From assembly GCF_010587385.1 (NCBI RefSeq), contig NZ_CP047475.1:1116001-1180000 (forward strand): DNA of 64,000 bases, read 5' to 3'. This document shows, one piece after another, positions 35,379-43,743 of the stretch; positions within the stretch are counted from its first letter, which is position 1, and every line of letters begins with the position of its first letter. Source of the DNA: Vibrio astriarenae (GTDB taxonomy: Bacteria; Pseudomonadota; Gammaproteobacteria; Enterobacterales; Vibrionaceae). The notes beneath the pieces were generated by a model. It ran no database searches. It was not told the origin of the DNA and saw nothing but the letters and a program-made list of their open reading frames with translations. The translations under genes and the position numbers were made by a program.

Positions 35379-36424
35379 TGCTGTGCTCCTTGTATGATCA
35401 TGCCTTCACGAAGCTTGCGTAGGTTAGAGTTGGCGATGACATCGCCTTGCTGTAAGCCATCAGTGATGACAGCCCCATTGAAATCAACGCGATCCACCTG
35501 AACGGGAGTACGGAACACTGCGTTGTCATCTATCTTCCAAACAAAGAAGTTATGCTGGTCGACATCAATTGCTGTCATCGGTACAGAAAATCCAGGAGTG
35601 TAGCTAAGATTGGCGAGCGTCATGTCTACCGTGACAGCAACGCTTGTTCCTGGTGCAATACGCTTCTCAGGTTGAGGCATAGAAAGCCACATCTGATAAC
35701 TTTGACTCGATTGATGAAGCTCACTCGTGTGTTCTAGGTAACTCAAGTGGTATTCAGTCTTGTCACCGGAGAAAATTGCCGTCGGTTGATAGTCAGTCGT
35801 TTTTGCACCTTTCTCGACACGTGCAAGAATGGAGTCTGAGACCGAGATTTCAACGTAAACGAGGCTAGGGTCATACAAAGTAATGACGGGTTCTCCCAGT
35901 GAAATTTGTTCGAAGTCTTGCTTCAGCACTTCAGAGACGATGCCGGCATAAGGTGCTTTCAGTTCGGTATACTCAAGCTGGCGCTGTGCGAGTTTGTAGT
36001 TGGCTTCACTCAATTTGTGATTGGCAGTGAGTTCATCCAACTCCGCTTGAGAGATCATTTTGTTTTTAATCAGCTCTTTACCACGGCTTAACTGACGTGC
36101 AGCAAGGTGAAGACGAGCTTTGGCATCTGCGAGTTGCTCTGCAGCCGTATCGTTATCAATGGTGGCAATGACTTGACCTTTTTTGACCAACTCACCTTCA
36201 CTGACTGAAATTTCTTGAAGTTCACCGCCACGTAAAAATGACAATGGAGTGAGTTCAGCGGGCACAACTTGACCATTAAACACACGCTGTTGACCATCTA
36301 TTGGCGCTTGCATCGTGAGCGTTTGAATCGGTTGCTCAGGCTTGGCTCGGTGCTCTACAACGGGGGAACATCCCATTAAAGTTGCAGAGGCAACCGCTAT
36401 GCTAATTAGGGTTAAATGGCGCAT
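35375..36424 (-). CDS. RND efflux periplasmic adaptor lipoprotein (second of two)
   Basis: From ATG 36424 the product is 349 residues, with a signal peptide and lipobox LMGC. A longer in-frame start at 36448 is unlikely because ATG 36424 overlaps the upstream stop (TAATG). Features of the membrane-fusion family are an N-terminal beta domain with GGELQEISVSEGELVKKGQ, an alpha-hairpin (AKARLHLAARQLSRGKEL), then lipoyl and barrel domains (APYAGIVSEV). It bridges the RND pump and outer-membrane channel. Confidence 0.87.
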   Translation of the reverse strand: MRHLTLISIAVASATLMGCSPVVEHRAKPEQPIQTLTMQAPIDGQQRVFNGQVVPAELTPLSFLRGGELQEISVSEGELVKKGQVIATIDNDTAAEQLADAKARLHLAARQLSRGKELIKNKMISQAELDELTANHKLSEANYKLAQRQLEYTELKAPYAGIVSEVLKQDFEQISLGEPVITLYDPSLVYVEISVSDSILARVEKGAKTTDYQPTAIFSGDKTEYHLSYLEHTSELHQSSQSYQMWLSMPQPEKRIAPGTSVAVTVDMTLANLSYTPGFSVPMTAIDVDQHNFFVWKIDDNAVFRTPVQVDRVDFNGAVITDGLQQGDVIANSNLRKLREGMIIQGAQQ

Positions 36425-37515
36425 TAGATACCACCTTCTTGAGTCCAAGGACGAACCACTTGTCCTTCAACGAGTTTGTTTCCACCAGCTTGTACAATCA
36501 GGTCGCCGCGCTCTAATCCTGAAGTCACATTTCCAGCTGCATCTAAATTGACTTGTGTTTGGTGTATTTGCTTTGTTTGCGGGTTATATACCCACACGTA
36601 GCCTGTATGGGAGTCTTTGTTTATCCAAGCAGTTTCAGCGACACGATAGTGACGAACCGGCGTTGGGTTAGGTACGTTTACCTCTCCCGTCATATCGGTG
36701 AGTAGGTTCATCGATGGTGGTGTTTTAATGGTCACTTTGGCACTAAAGCTATTGGTGTCTGTATTTGGGCGAGTGGAAATCTCTTTGAAACTTGCCAAGA
36801 TACGACTATCTCGATGCGTATCCATCGTGACGGTTAGCTTACTTTGCTTGAGGTGAGCCATACCATGTTGTTCGACATAGGTAACAGGCAGAGAAAAAGT
36901 CACATCCATCATGTTGGTGTCTATCACCGAGAAGATGGCTTGATTGGCCCCCACAATTTGGTGTGCTTTTGCGTGTGACAGCGATACTAAGCCATTAAAC
37001 GGTGCGATGATTCGCGTATGTTGTAGCTCAATCTCTGCTTGATTGAGTGCCACACGAGCCGCCTTGTAGCTGGTTTCTGCCTGTTCAAAAGCGTCAGCAC
37101 TGATCAGTTTACGCTTAACCAGAGTCTGAGAGCGCTCATAATGGGTTTTGGCCAGTTCAAACTCTGCTTCTCTGGCATCGCGTGCTAACTCATAGTCTTT
37201 ACTGTCGAGTTTCGCTATGACCTGTCCTTTGCTCACATAGTCGCCCATATTGACGTAAATAGTTTCAATCTTGCCCCCAACCTGAAAAGAGAGAGAAGCA
37301 CGATGAGTGGCTTCAACTTTGCCAATGAAGCGATCCTCTGGATTCGCCGTAAGATCGGGTACTTGGATCAGTTTCACCGGTGTTATCTGGCTAGTGACTT
37401 CACTGGAAACCGCATCGTTGCAGCCTGTCACTAACATCGACAAAGCTATAACAGCTAGAGCAGCCAAAAGTGGCAGCTGCTTGCCTCGAATAGATAATTG
37501 GTTAAATGGGCTCAT
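36424..37515 (-). CDS. RND efflux periplasmic adaptor lipoprotein (first of two)
   Basis: This 363-residue protein has a signal peptide and lipobox MLVTGC. It carries the membrane-fusion features GKVEATHRASLSFQVGGK, VNMGDYVSKGQVIAKLD, a helical hairpin with AEFELAKTHYERSQTLV, and APFNGLVSLSH. It is the first gene of the pump operon, and its stop overlaps the start of the second adaptor. Two different adaptors per pump is the known arrangement in a minority of RND systems. Confidence 0.87.
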   Translation of the reverse strand: MSPFNQLSIRGKQLPLLAALAVIALSMLVTGCNDAVSSEVTSQITPVKLIQVPDLTANPEDRFIGKVEATHRASLSFQVGGKIETIYVNMGDYVSKGQVIAKLDSKDYELARDAREAEFELAKTHYERSQTLVKRKLISADAFEQAETSYKAARVALNQAEIELQHTRIIAPFNGLVSLSHAKAHQIVGANQAIFSVIDTNMMDVTFSLPVTYVEQHGMAHLKQSKLTVTMDTHRDSRILASFKEISTRPNTDTNSFSAKVTIKTPPSMNLLTDMTGEVNVPNPTPVRHYRVAETAWINKDSHTGYVWVYNPQTKQIHQTQVNLDAAGNVTSGLERGDLIVQAGGNKLVEGQVVRPWTQEGGI

Positions 37516-37553
37516 AGTTATTTCTCTTATTATACGGTTGGATAATATATTGC

Positions 37554-37572
37554 TATACAGGTGTGCAGTATA
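37554..37572. promoter_or_regulatory. Imperfect palindrome, candidate TetR operator
   Basis: TATACAGGTGTGCAGTATA has symmetric outer TATAC/GTATA arms and lies midway between the divergent pump operon and its TetR-type neighbour. On the minus strand it includes a TATACT hexamer, so binding would block the pump promoter. Confidence 0.5.
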
Positions 37573-37685
37573 ATTGCTGTACTCTTGGGATCAAGTTTTA
37601 TTTTCCATGTGTGTAATAAAAAAGATGAAAGCGAGGCGTGTTTTTGAGTACAATCAACCAAGAGATATAAAACTGGGTGATCAAA

Positions 37686-38426
37686 ATGAGTTGTACAGCT
37701 GAAAGAAAGCAGGGCAGAAGAAGCGCAGAGGATGCAGAGAAAACCAAATGCAAAATCATGGGCGTTGCCGCACAACTGTTTTGTGAGCAAGGCTTTGACC
37801 GTGTCTCGTTGCGAACCATTAGTGAACAAGCTGGGGTATCGCACAGCTTAATTCGCCACCATTTCGGTAGCAAAGAGAAAATCTGGCAAAGTATCAGTGA
37901 TAGTCTGCACGTATTCATGGAGGGTTACCGCGACCGCCTGATGGAAGAGCTTGGTGATGACTTGCCAGCGAATGAATATCTCTATCATTTTTCAACTAGA
38001 ATGTTGGCTTTGATGCTCGTCCAGCCAGCGCCGATTCAGTTGATTGCAGATGCGGTACGTCAAACCGATTCGACGCTGGTGGATTACTTCATCAATTCAA
38101 CGGATGCGATGCAAAACTTCTTTTTAGATCTTGCTGATAAGCACAACGCACAGTTTCCAGATAACACAATTAACATCTTTGAGTTCAAATGGCAGATGAT
38201 GCTCTATTCACATGGCGCAGCGTCATTAACGCCATTTATGCAGGAAATTTGGTGGGAAGAGGGCACGACGGATGCTGACCGCCTTGTTGCTCACTGGCGT
38301 ATGTTTGAAAGTTATGCTGCGAGTCACCTAGCGATTGCCACCGATAAACGTTTGACGCCAAAGAGAACAGAAGAGTTGGTGATTATGGACGCACTGTTTG
38401 ATTGCAGTGAGATGAGGCCAGAATAA
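37686..38426 (+). CDS. TetR/AcrR-family regulator, likely repressor of the adjacent RND pump
   Basis: From ATG 37686 (GGTGA 5 nt upstream) the product is 246 residues; a GTG at 37677 would add three. The DNA-binding domain is classical: AAQLFCEQGFDRVSLRTIS, EQAGVSHSLIRHHFGSKEKIW. The C-terminal ligand domain is longer than average and starts around residue 80. Divergent orientation from the pump operon with a palindrome between them supports local repression relieved by a pump substrate (inference). Confidence 0.85.
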   Translation: MSCTAERKQGRRSAEDAEKTKCKIMGVAAQLFCEQGFDRVSLRTISEQAGVSHSLIRHHFGSKEKIWQSISDSLHVFMEGYRDRLMEELGDDLPANEYLYHFSTRMLALMLVQPAPIQLIADAVRQTDSTLVDYFINSTDAMQNFFLDLADKHNAQFPDNTINIFEFKWQMMLYSHGAASLTPFMQEIWWEEGTTDADRLVAHWRMFESYAASHLAIATDKRLTPKRTEELVIMDALFDCSEMRPE

Positions 38427-38437
38427 TCGAAACGTAG

Positions 38438-38464
38438 AAAGAGAAGGTCATGTGCCTTCTCTTT
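38438..38464. terminator. Bidirectional terminator
   Basis: AAAGAGAAGG and CCTTCTCTTT form a 10-bp stem with a 7-nt loop between the convergent TetR-type and AraC-like genes. Confidence 0.75.
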
Positions 38465-38477
38465 TCGTATTTGCTGC

Positions 38478-39074
38478 TTATGATTCAATAAGCGCTTGAT
38501 ACAAAGCGTGAAACTGAGCAACTTGTCCACCAAACAGCGCGTTAGCAATCAATTCGTCACTTTTGCCCGATAGCTTCATCTTTCTTGCCTCTCGCACCAA
38601 TAAGCCAAGATGGATCTCTTTTTCTAATCCAGAGGTGGTCGGCGACCATTGAGAGAGAGTTTCTGATAGTGGTGATAGCGTAGGCGAAGGTTTTAGTGTC
38701 ATGCACTCATGCTTAATCACTTGCTTGAGGGTTTGGCTATATTCTTCAGAATTATTACCACGTAACTGGGCAATGGTTGCTTTCAGCATTGGTGATAAGG
38801 TAACAAAGCCGGCTTGCTTAGAAAAACGACCAGAAACGCGAGCAGAGATCGTCACATCTGTGATGCTGCTGTTCGGAAGGTAGGTGGTAGATACCAGACA
38901 GTCGAAAGGTAACCAGAATGCATGTCCAGCTTCCACGGCATACTCTTGCTTACCTAAACGAACAAGCGCTAATCCAGATTCTACGATAATGAGCCTGTGC
39001 TTTAGCGTATGTTTACGACCGGTAATAAGAAGGTAAGGAGACGTGTCGTGTGTGTGTTCGATAGCAAAATTCAT
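38478..39074 (-). CDS. AraC-like protein with shortened DNA-binding region
   Basis: This is a 198-residue protein. Residues 1-95 resemble the cupin sensor of AraC regulators (SGLALVRLGKQEYAVEAGHAFWLPF). The C-terminal end, ARKMKLSGKSDELIANALFGGQVAQFHALYQAL, resembles one helix-turn-helix of the AraC domain. The full domain normally has two such motifs and the protein about 260-300 residues, so one appears to be missing or highly diverged. It may be a small regulator, an inhibitor of a full-length relative, or a degenerate gene. It is divergent from the acyltransferase gene. Confidence 0.6.
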   Translation of the reverse strand: MNFAIEHTHDTSPYLLITGRKHTLKHRLIIVESGLALVRLGKQEYAVEAGHAFWLPFDCLVSTTYLPNSSITDVTISARVSGRFSKQAGFVTLSPMLKATIAQLRGNNSEEYSQTLKQVIKHECMTLKPSPTLSPLSETLSQWSPTTSGLEKEIHLGLLVREARKMKLSGKSDELIANALFGGQVAQFHALYQALIES

Positions 39075-39304
39075 AAAGAAAACCGTGTAACTGTTATGGG
39101 GCGCTAGTTTAAAGCAATCGGATTATTTGTATAGACCAAATGCCTCGCTATCATTGGTAGGAAGCCGTATCGATTTGTTGTCAATGAGTGGTAAATCGCA
39201 GTTGAACAACTAAACTGGTTTGTGGTCTGACCTTAAGGATAAGAGCTGTCTTGCTATAAGAGTCAGCGTAGAATAGCCGAGCATTTACAATAACGTAGTA
39301 GATT

Positions 39305-40402
39305 ATGAGCAACACAACGGACCCTTTTATCGATATTCGTCCATACAATGATGACGAAATTCCTGCAGCCATTGGGCGCCTCATCAATGATGAAGAATTT
39401 ATTCATGCCATCGTAGATCACAAGTTCGCAGATAAACCGAAATGGCTACGCAGCATCCTAATGCCAGTGGTTAAGGCTTATCTAAAAGTAAAATGGGCGA
39501 AGCTGACCAGCGTTGAAGCTATCCAGATGGAAGTGAAAAAATACATGGATAAGGCGCTCAACCAAACGACTAATGGCGTAACGTATTCAGGTCTTGATAA
39601 ACTTGATACTGATACTTCGTATCTCTTCGTCTCTAACCATAGAGACATCGCTATGGACCCTGCATTGGTGAATTACGGCTTACATCAGGCCGGCCACCGC
39701 ACCATGCGTATTGCGATTGGTGATAATTTGCTAAAAAAGCCTTGTGCAACTGAACTGATGCGCCTGAACAAGAGCTTTATTGTGAAACGCTCTGCTAAAG
39801 CTCCGAGAGAGATGATGAAAGCCCTAGGCACTTTGTCCGCTTACATCAAGCACTCGCTAGATACAGGTAACTCAATCTGGATTGCTCAACGTGAGGGGCG
39901 AGCAAAAGATGGTAATGACTATACTGATCCAGCAATTTTGAAGATGTTTCATGTACAAGGACGCAAACAGAAAGAGTCGTTTGCTGATTACATGAAATCA
40001 CTCAAGATAGTGCCTGTTTCAATCTCATACGAGAATGACCCTTGTGATATCGCTAAAGCGCTGGAGCTTCATGCTAAAGCGACGCATGGTGAATATGAGA
40101 AAGGTGAATTTGAAGATATCGAAAGCATTATCCAAGGGATAATTGGTGACAAAGGGCGTGTACACGTGGCATTTGGTGAAGTGATTGATGCCGACTTCGA
40201 AACGCCAGAAGCGTTAGCCGATGAGATTGATCGTCAAATACATGAGCATTATGAACTTTTCCCTATTAACCATTTGGCTGCTGGTGATGAATCGGTGGAA
40301 GTTGAAGTCAAGCAAGCGCTGACTAATAAACTTGCGATGCTACCGGAGGGCGCTCACCCTTATCTCGTCGCTAGCTATGCAAACCCGGTGAACAACAAGT
40401 AG
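39305..40402 (+). CDS. PlsC-type 1-acyl-glycerol-phosphate acyltransferase family protein
   Basis: This 365-residue protein has the acyltransferase HX4D block VSNHRDIAMDPA near residue 115 and a downstream IWIAQREGRAKDG that corresponds to the conserved E-G motif. There is no clear membrane helix, and the protein is larger than PlsC (about 245), with extra N- and C-terminal helical parts. It should acylate a glycerophosphate-type or related lipid acceptor at the inner membrane; the acceptor is uncertain. It is a single gene followed by a terminator. Confidence 0.8.
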   Translation: MSNTTDPFIDIRPYNDDEIPAAIGRLINDEEFIHAIVDHKFADKPKWLRSILMPVVKAYLKVKWAKLTSVEAIQMEVKKYMDKALNQTTNGVTYSGLDKLDTDTSYLFVSNHRDIAMDPALVNYGLHQAGHRTMRIAIGDNLLKKPCATELMRLNKSFIVKRSAKAPREMMKALGTLSAYIKHSLDTGNSIWIAQREGRAKDGNDYTDPAILKMFHVQGRKQKESFADYMKSLKIVPVSISYENDPCDIAKALELHAKATHGEYEKGEFEDIESIIQGIIGDKGRVHVAFGEVIDADFETPEALADEIDRQIHEHYELFPINHLAAGDESVEVEVKQALTNKLAMLPEGAHPYLVASYANPVNNK

Positions 40403-40452
40403 CTATCCACATCTACATGAATAGTGAATTTTGCTTGAAGCTGTGATTGAAG

Positions 40453-40482
40453 AGCTGCAACGGATATGTTGCAGCTTTTTTA
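40453..40482 (+). terminator. Rho-independent terminator
   Basis: AGCTGCAAC and GTTGCAGCT form a 9-bp stem with loop GGATAT, followed by a run of T. Confidence 0.85.
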
Positions 40483-40555
40483 TAGAGGTCACACAACCGC
40501 TGCGCAGTTTTTTCTAAGCTAGTAAATGATGATTAGCGAAGGGTAGGACAAAGAT

Positions 40556-40771
40556 ATGAGCAGCAATGATATGCGAGAAGCCATCATGGATGATCTAATG
40601 AAGAAAGTGTCTCAATCACATGATAATGCCAAGCCAAAAGGCAGAGTGACTTATACCGATCACAATGGTGCATCTATTTCTGTCGATGGGGTGACAGAGG
40701 ACACTGCAGAGCAAATTGGCATGAAGTATCGAATGTCGGGTACTTGGCTTCCAAATCAAACCGTCAAGTAG
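40556..40771 (+). CDS. Small conserved-type hypothetical protein
   Basis: This is a 71-residue acidic/polar protein: helical N terminus (MREAIMDDLMKKVSQ) and a beta-rich middle (GRVTYTDHNGASISVDGV), ending YRMSGTWLPNQTVK. It has no signal, membrane segment or metal motif. It is convergent with the repeat-protein gene, 19 bp apart. Function is not recognised. Confidence 0.6.
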   Translation: MSSNDMREAIMDDLMKKVSQSHDNAKPKGRVTYTDHNGASISVDGVTEDTAEQIGMKYRMSGTWLPNQTVK

Positions 40772-40790
40772 GTTATCGCAGATGGTGCGC

Positions 40791-41417
40791 CTATCTTGCA
40801 ACCGCGCCACCCAAGTTTAATTGGCCTGGCCATTTCTGGATTTGATTACCACCAAGGAAGATATTCCCTTCTACGGTTAATACATCGGGCAATGAGGTGA
40901 TTTTTGAACCGCCGATATAAAGATCACCTTCGACAATCAAGCCCTCGGGCAATGTCTCCAGTGGTGTTCTCATTACGCTTAAATCGCCATTGACCTTGAG
41001 TTGTGCCGGCAAGTTTTCCACTAATGTATCTGTCAGGTTGATATACCCTCCCACACGCACGCCCGTAGGCCAGTTGGTCAGGGGGGCACCGAGAAAGTTG
41101 GCGTACCCTCGAATATAAGTTCCGGGCATGATAGTCGTCAGGGCACTATTGGAGGCATCGAGGCTTCCCTGTATTTTTAACCCTCTTGGTAAGCGTTGAA
41201 TAGGAGAACGGGCGATGAGCAAGTTCCCTTCAACTTCTAAACCATCTTGCAGACTTGTGTAGGGTTTGTTTCTAAGGTCGAGATTCCCGTAATTATCGAG
41301 ATGATTGAGCATTTGATAGTAGCTCAATGGTTCAGCATTACTGTGAACAGGGAGAAGCGACAGCGAAATAGCGATTAAGCTGGCTTTGAATTGCGGTGAG
41401 AGATAGCGGTTAAACAT
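40791..41417 (-). CDS. Exported protein of eight exact 20-residue LRR-like repeats
   Basis: The 208-residue protein has a signal peptide ending about SNA at residue 28. From residue 44 to 203 it consists of eight consecutive units of exactly 20 residues, each starting with Gly and following roughly G-x-L-x-I-x-x-x-x-I-x-x-L-P-x-G-L-x-V-x (examples: GDLSVMRTPLETLPEGLIVE, GDLYIGGSKITSLPDVLTVE). The pattern is close to the 20-residue bacterial leucine-rich repeats of the IpaH/YopM type and predicts a short solenoid. No enzymatic domain or lipobox is present. A hairpin sits directly before its ATG and there is no Shine-Dalgarno. Function is unknown; binding to a surface or partner is likely. Confidence 0.75.
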   Translation of the reverse strand: MFNRYLSPQFKASLIAISLSLLPVHSNAEPLSYYQMLNHLDNYGNLDLRNKPYTSLQDGLEVEGNLLIARSPIQRLPRGLKIQGSLDASNSALTTIMPGTYIRGYANFLGAPLTNWPTGVRVGGYINLTDTLVENLPAQLKVNGDLSVMRTPLETLPEGLIVEGDLYIGGSKITSLPDVLTVEGNIFLGGNQIQKWPGQLNLGGAVAR

Positions 41418-41420
41418 ATA

Positions 41421-41452
41421 AAAATTAGGCTCAAGTTGAGCACCTGAGCCTA
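41421..41452 (-). terminator. Hairpin ending yfcZ and abutting the next start codon
   Basis: TAGGCTCA (41426-41433) and TGAGCCTA (41445-41452) form an 8-bp stem. On the minus strand TTTTTA follows, and then the ATG of the repeat-protein gene only 3 bp later. It can act as the yfcZ terminator or influence translation of the downstream gene. Confidence 0.6.
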
Positions 41453-41460
41453 GGGGAATA

Positions 41461-41760
41461 TCAGCGGCTGATTGAGCGAGATTTCAGTTCAAAAATCAGC
41501 TTTTCAGCGCTCACTTCAAATTGGAATCGCGCCGTGATCTCAGTCGTTTCTGTTTCGATTTCAGTGGCTTCGTATTTAACTGCAGCGTTGACTTCTTTTG
41601 CTAGTGAAACATATTTAGCGAGTTCAGCTTCAAGTGCTTCTTGTGATTGGCCAAAGATAGACACCTCTGCGACATCATCACCTTCTTTGATGATAAAGCC
41701 CATTTCGCCAGCACAGCCACAAGCTTCACATACTTGAGGTTCAACTTCTTTTGTGTTCAT
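41461..41760 (-). CDS. yfcZ: YfcZ/YiiS family protein (DUF406)
   Basis: This 99-residue protein has an N-terminal Cys cluster (VCEACGCAGEMGF), a central helix, and a C-terminal FEVSAEKLIFELKSR typical of the YfcZ/YiiS family. The family is cytoplasmic, and its role is not known; in E. coli yfcZ neighbours fadL, which is not seen here. A purine-rich site precedes the ATG. The hairpin at 41421-41452 ends its transcript. Confidence 0.75.
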   Translation of the reverse strand: MNTKEVEPQVCEACGCAGEMGFIIKEGDDVAEVSIFGQSQEALEAELAKYVSLAKEVNAAVKYEATEIETETTEITARFQFEVSAEKLIFELKSRSISR

Positions 41761-42144
41761 AACTACTTCTCCTGAACGTTCGATTTTTTAGTTTTATCCA
41801 TTTTACTCACCTATGGCTATTAAGGCTAGAGAATTGAACATTAACTGTAAAATTTACGACTTTTTTTGAATCCAGTAGAGCTGATGTGAAAAAAAAGTAT
41901 AAAACTTTGGTATGACATTTACAGATTACTGTGAGCCTGGTCAAACTAAAAACAGTTCGCCGTGCGATAAGGCAGAGAAGTTAATCACCTTATATTGTGT
42001 TAGTAGTTGATATGTTTCATTATTCTCGCGAATTAATAAAGGTCAGTTGATTACTTTTCGTTTATAGCTCAACTAGATATGCAGATACCCACGCAGATGG
42101 GGCGGTTGAGTGATTATGGGGCTCACAACAAAAAGAGGCAAATA
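41761..42144. other. Long intergenic region upstream of the LuxT-like gene
   Basis: About 380 bp separate divergent yfcZ and the TetR-type gene. It is AT-rich with no RNA gene or strong palindrome seen. An in-frame extension of the downstream gene to 42079 is possible but not supported by similarity. It probably holds the promoters of both genes. Confidence 0.4.
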
Positions 42145-42615
42145 ATGCCAAAACGTAGTAAAGAAGATACTGAGATCACTATCCAGACGATCATGGATGC
42201 TGTGGTCGAGCAGTTATTGACTTTGGGTTACGACAAGATGTCGTACACCACTTTAAGCAAGCAGACTGGAATCTCAAGAACGGGTATTTCTCATCATTTT
42301 CCAAAGAAGACAGACTTCGCAGCAGCGATGGATGGTCGTATTTTTAAAATATTCGTTACTCATTTAGATATTGAAAATGGGCTTGAGGGTTTCAGCAAGA
42401 GTTGGACCGCCGCTCTAGAAAGTAGTGAAGAGTTCGTGGCAATCTTGCGCTTACTTTTCCATCACATTGTGACAGCGGAAAGTGCGTCAGATTTTGCGAA
42501 GTCAGGCGTTGAACGTTTATATCGATTGGCTGAGGTTGAGTTTGGTCAAACGAGTGCTGAAACGGTCGAGTGGTTAATAGGCAGATCGCTAATCAAAATG
42601 AGCCGTCTTGCATAA
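42145..42615 (+). CDS. luxT: LuxT-like TetR-family regulator
   Basis: From ATG 42145 the product is 156 residues, short for the TetR family but matching the length of vibrio LuxT. The N terminus MPKRSKEDTEITIQTIMDA and the HTH SKQTGISRTGISHHFPKKTD match my recollection of LuxT. LuxT is reported to repress the sRNA gene qrr1 and swrZ and so influence quorum sensing, siderophore and luminescence genes. An upstream in-frame extension to 42079 has no support. A strong terminator follows. The family is certain; the orthologue is likely but unchecked. Confidence 0.7.
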   Translation: MPKRSKEDTEITIQTIMDAVVEQLLTLGYDKMSYTTLSKQTGISRTGISHHFPKKTDFAAAMDGRIFKIFVTHLDIENGLEGFSKSWTAALESSEEFVAILRLLFHHIVTAESASDFAKSGVERLYRLAEVEFGQTSAETVEWLIGRSLIKMSRLA

Positions 42616-42634
42616 TCCGTTGTAAACTTTAACG

Positions 42635-42673
42635 AAAAAGCGAATTGAACCTGGTGTTTGATTCGCTTTTTTT
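42635..42673 (+). terminator. Rho-independent terminator
   Basis: AAAAAGCGAAT and ATTCGCTTTTT form an 11-bp stem that extends through weaker pairs to a small loop, followed by more T. Confidence 0.85.
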
Positions 42674-42742
42674 ATTTTCAACACTGTTTTTCCTGACCTG
42701 AAAAAACTAATATGTTGCTTCAAATTGTAATGGAACAGAGCA

Positions 42743-43723
42743 ATGTTAAAGAGAGTACCTACTAATATCATCACAGGCTTTCTCGGTGTCGGTAAGACCA
42801 CAGCCATTTTGAATCTACTAAAAAACAAGCCTCAGGACGAAAACTGGGCGGTGTTAGTAAACGAGTTTGGTGAAATTGGTATCGACGGTGCAATGATGTC
42901 TGATAGTGGTGCGTTGATAAAAGAAGTACCGGGTGGTTGCATCTGCTGCACGGCAGGGGTCCCTACTAGTGTGGCGATTACTGCTTTGCTTCGTGAGAAT
43001 CCAGATAGACTTATCATCGAGCCAACTGGATTAGGGCATCCCAAGCAAATCATGGCGACGATATCATCTGCTCAGTTCAGTCCTTACATCGAAATACGTA
43101 CTACTTTGACACTGACCGATGCTCATTACTTCGAAGATGAAAAGTACACGACCAACCCAAACTTCAAGCAGCAGTTGGACGTAGCGGATGTCATCATTGC
43201 GAATAAAAGTGATTTAGCGTCTAAGTCACAAAAGGACGGTATGCACATTTGGCTTCAATCAAATGATATTGATACGAATGTCATTGCGGCTACACGTGGT
43301 GATATTGAACTTTCGTTGCTTGATGCATTTGTCAAACCAAACCAAGAAGCAGATATCGAGGAACACCATCACCATCATGCTGCCCTAGAGCCTCAGTTCC
43401 AATTGCCACCGAACCAAAGCCATATCCGAAAAGAGAACAAAGGGCAGGGTTACTTCTCATGTGGATGGCTATTTGGTGCAGAACTAGTGTTTAACTTTGA
43501 TGACCTATTCTCAATGTTAAACGATCTGACTGCTGATCGCATTAAAGCGGTGATGAACACCGATCAAGGCTGTTTCGCCTTTAATAAAGCGAACGGGGTT
43601 CTGTCGGTGAATCAACTTACTTTGTCAGGTTTCGAATCGAGAATTGAAGTGATTGATACCCAGTTACTGCCATGGGATCAATTGGAGAGAGTATTGGTTC
43701 AGCTAAGTGGGTTAGAGCAATAA
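42743..43723 (+). CDS. COG0523 (CobW/YjiA/ZigA-type) G3E GTPase, metallochaperone-like
   Basis: This 326-residue protein has Walker A GFLGVGKTTA, the metal-binding CxCC in GGCICCTAG, switch region EPTGLGHP, and NKSD for guanine. A His-rich linker (EEHHHHHAALE, about residue 212) precedes the C-terminal CobW domain (WLFGAELVFN). The family delivers Zn, Co or other metals using GTP. No Zur-type palindrome or cobalamin element is visible upstream, so the metal is uncertain. It is a single gene. Confidence 0.87.
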   Translation: MLKRVPTNIITGFLGVGKTTAILNLLKNKPQDENWAVLVNEFGEIGIDGAMMSDSGALIKEVPGGCICCTAGVPTSVAITALLRENPDRLIIEPTGLGHPKQIMATISSAQFSPYIEIRTTLTLTDAHYFEDEKYTTNPNFKQQLDVADVIIANKSDLASKSQKDGMHIWLQSNDIDTNVIAATRGDIELSLLDAFVKPNQEADIEEHHHHHAALEPQFQLPPNQSHIRKENKGQGYFSCGWLFGAELVFNFDDLFSMLNDLTADRIKAVMNTDQGCFAFNKANGVLSVNQLTLSGFESRIEVIDTQLLPWDQLERVLVQLSGLEQ

Positions 43724-43743
43724 GCTTTTAGCGAGAACAATAA

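Noticed and set aside
37530..37918. Two overlapping minus-strand frames at the start of the TetR gene
   Set aside because: Antisense to a clear regulator gene, Cys/Leu/Ser-rich shadow composition.
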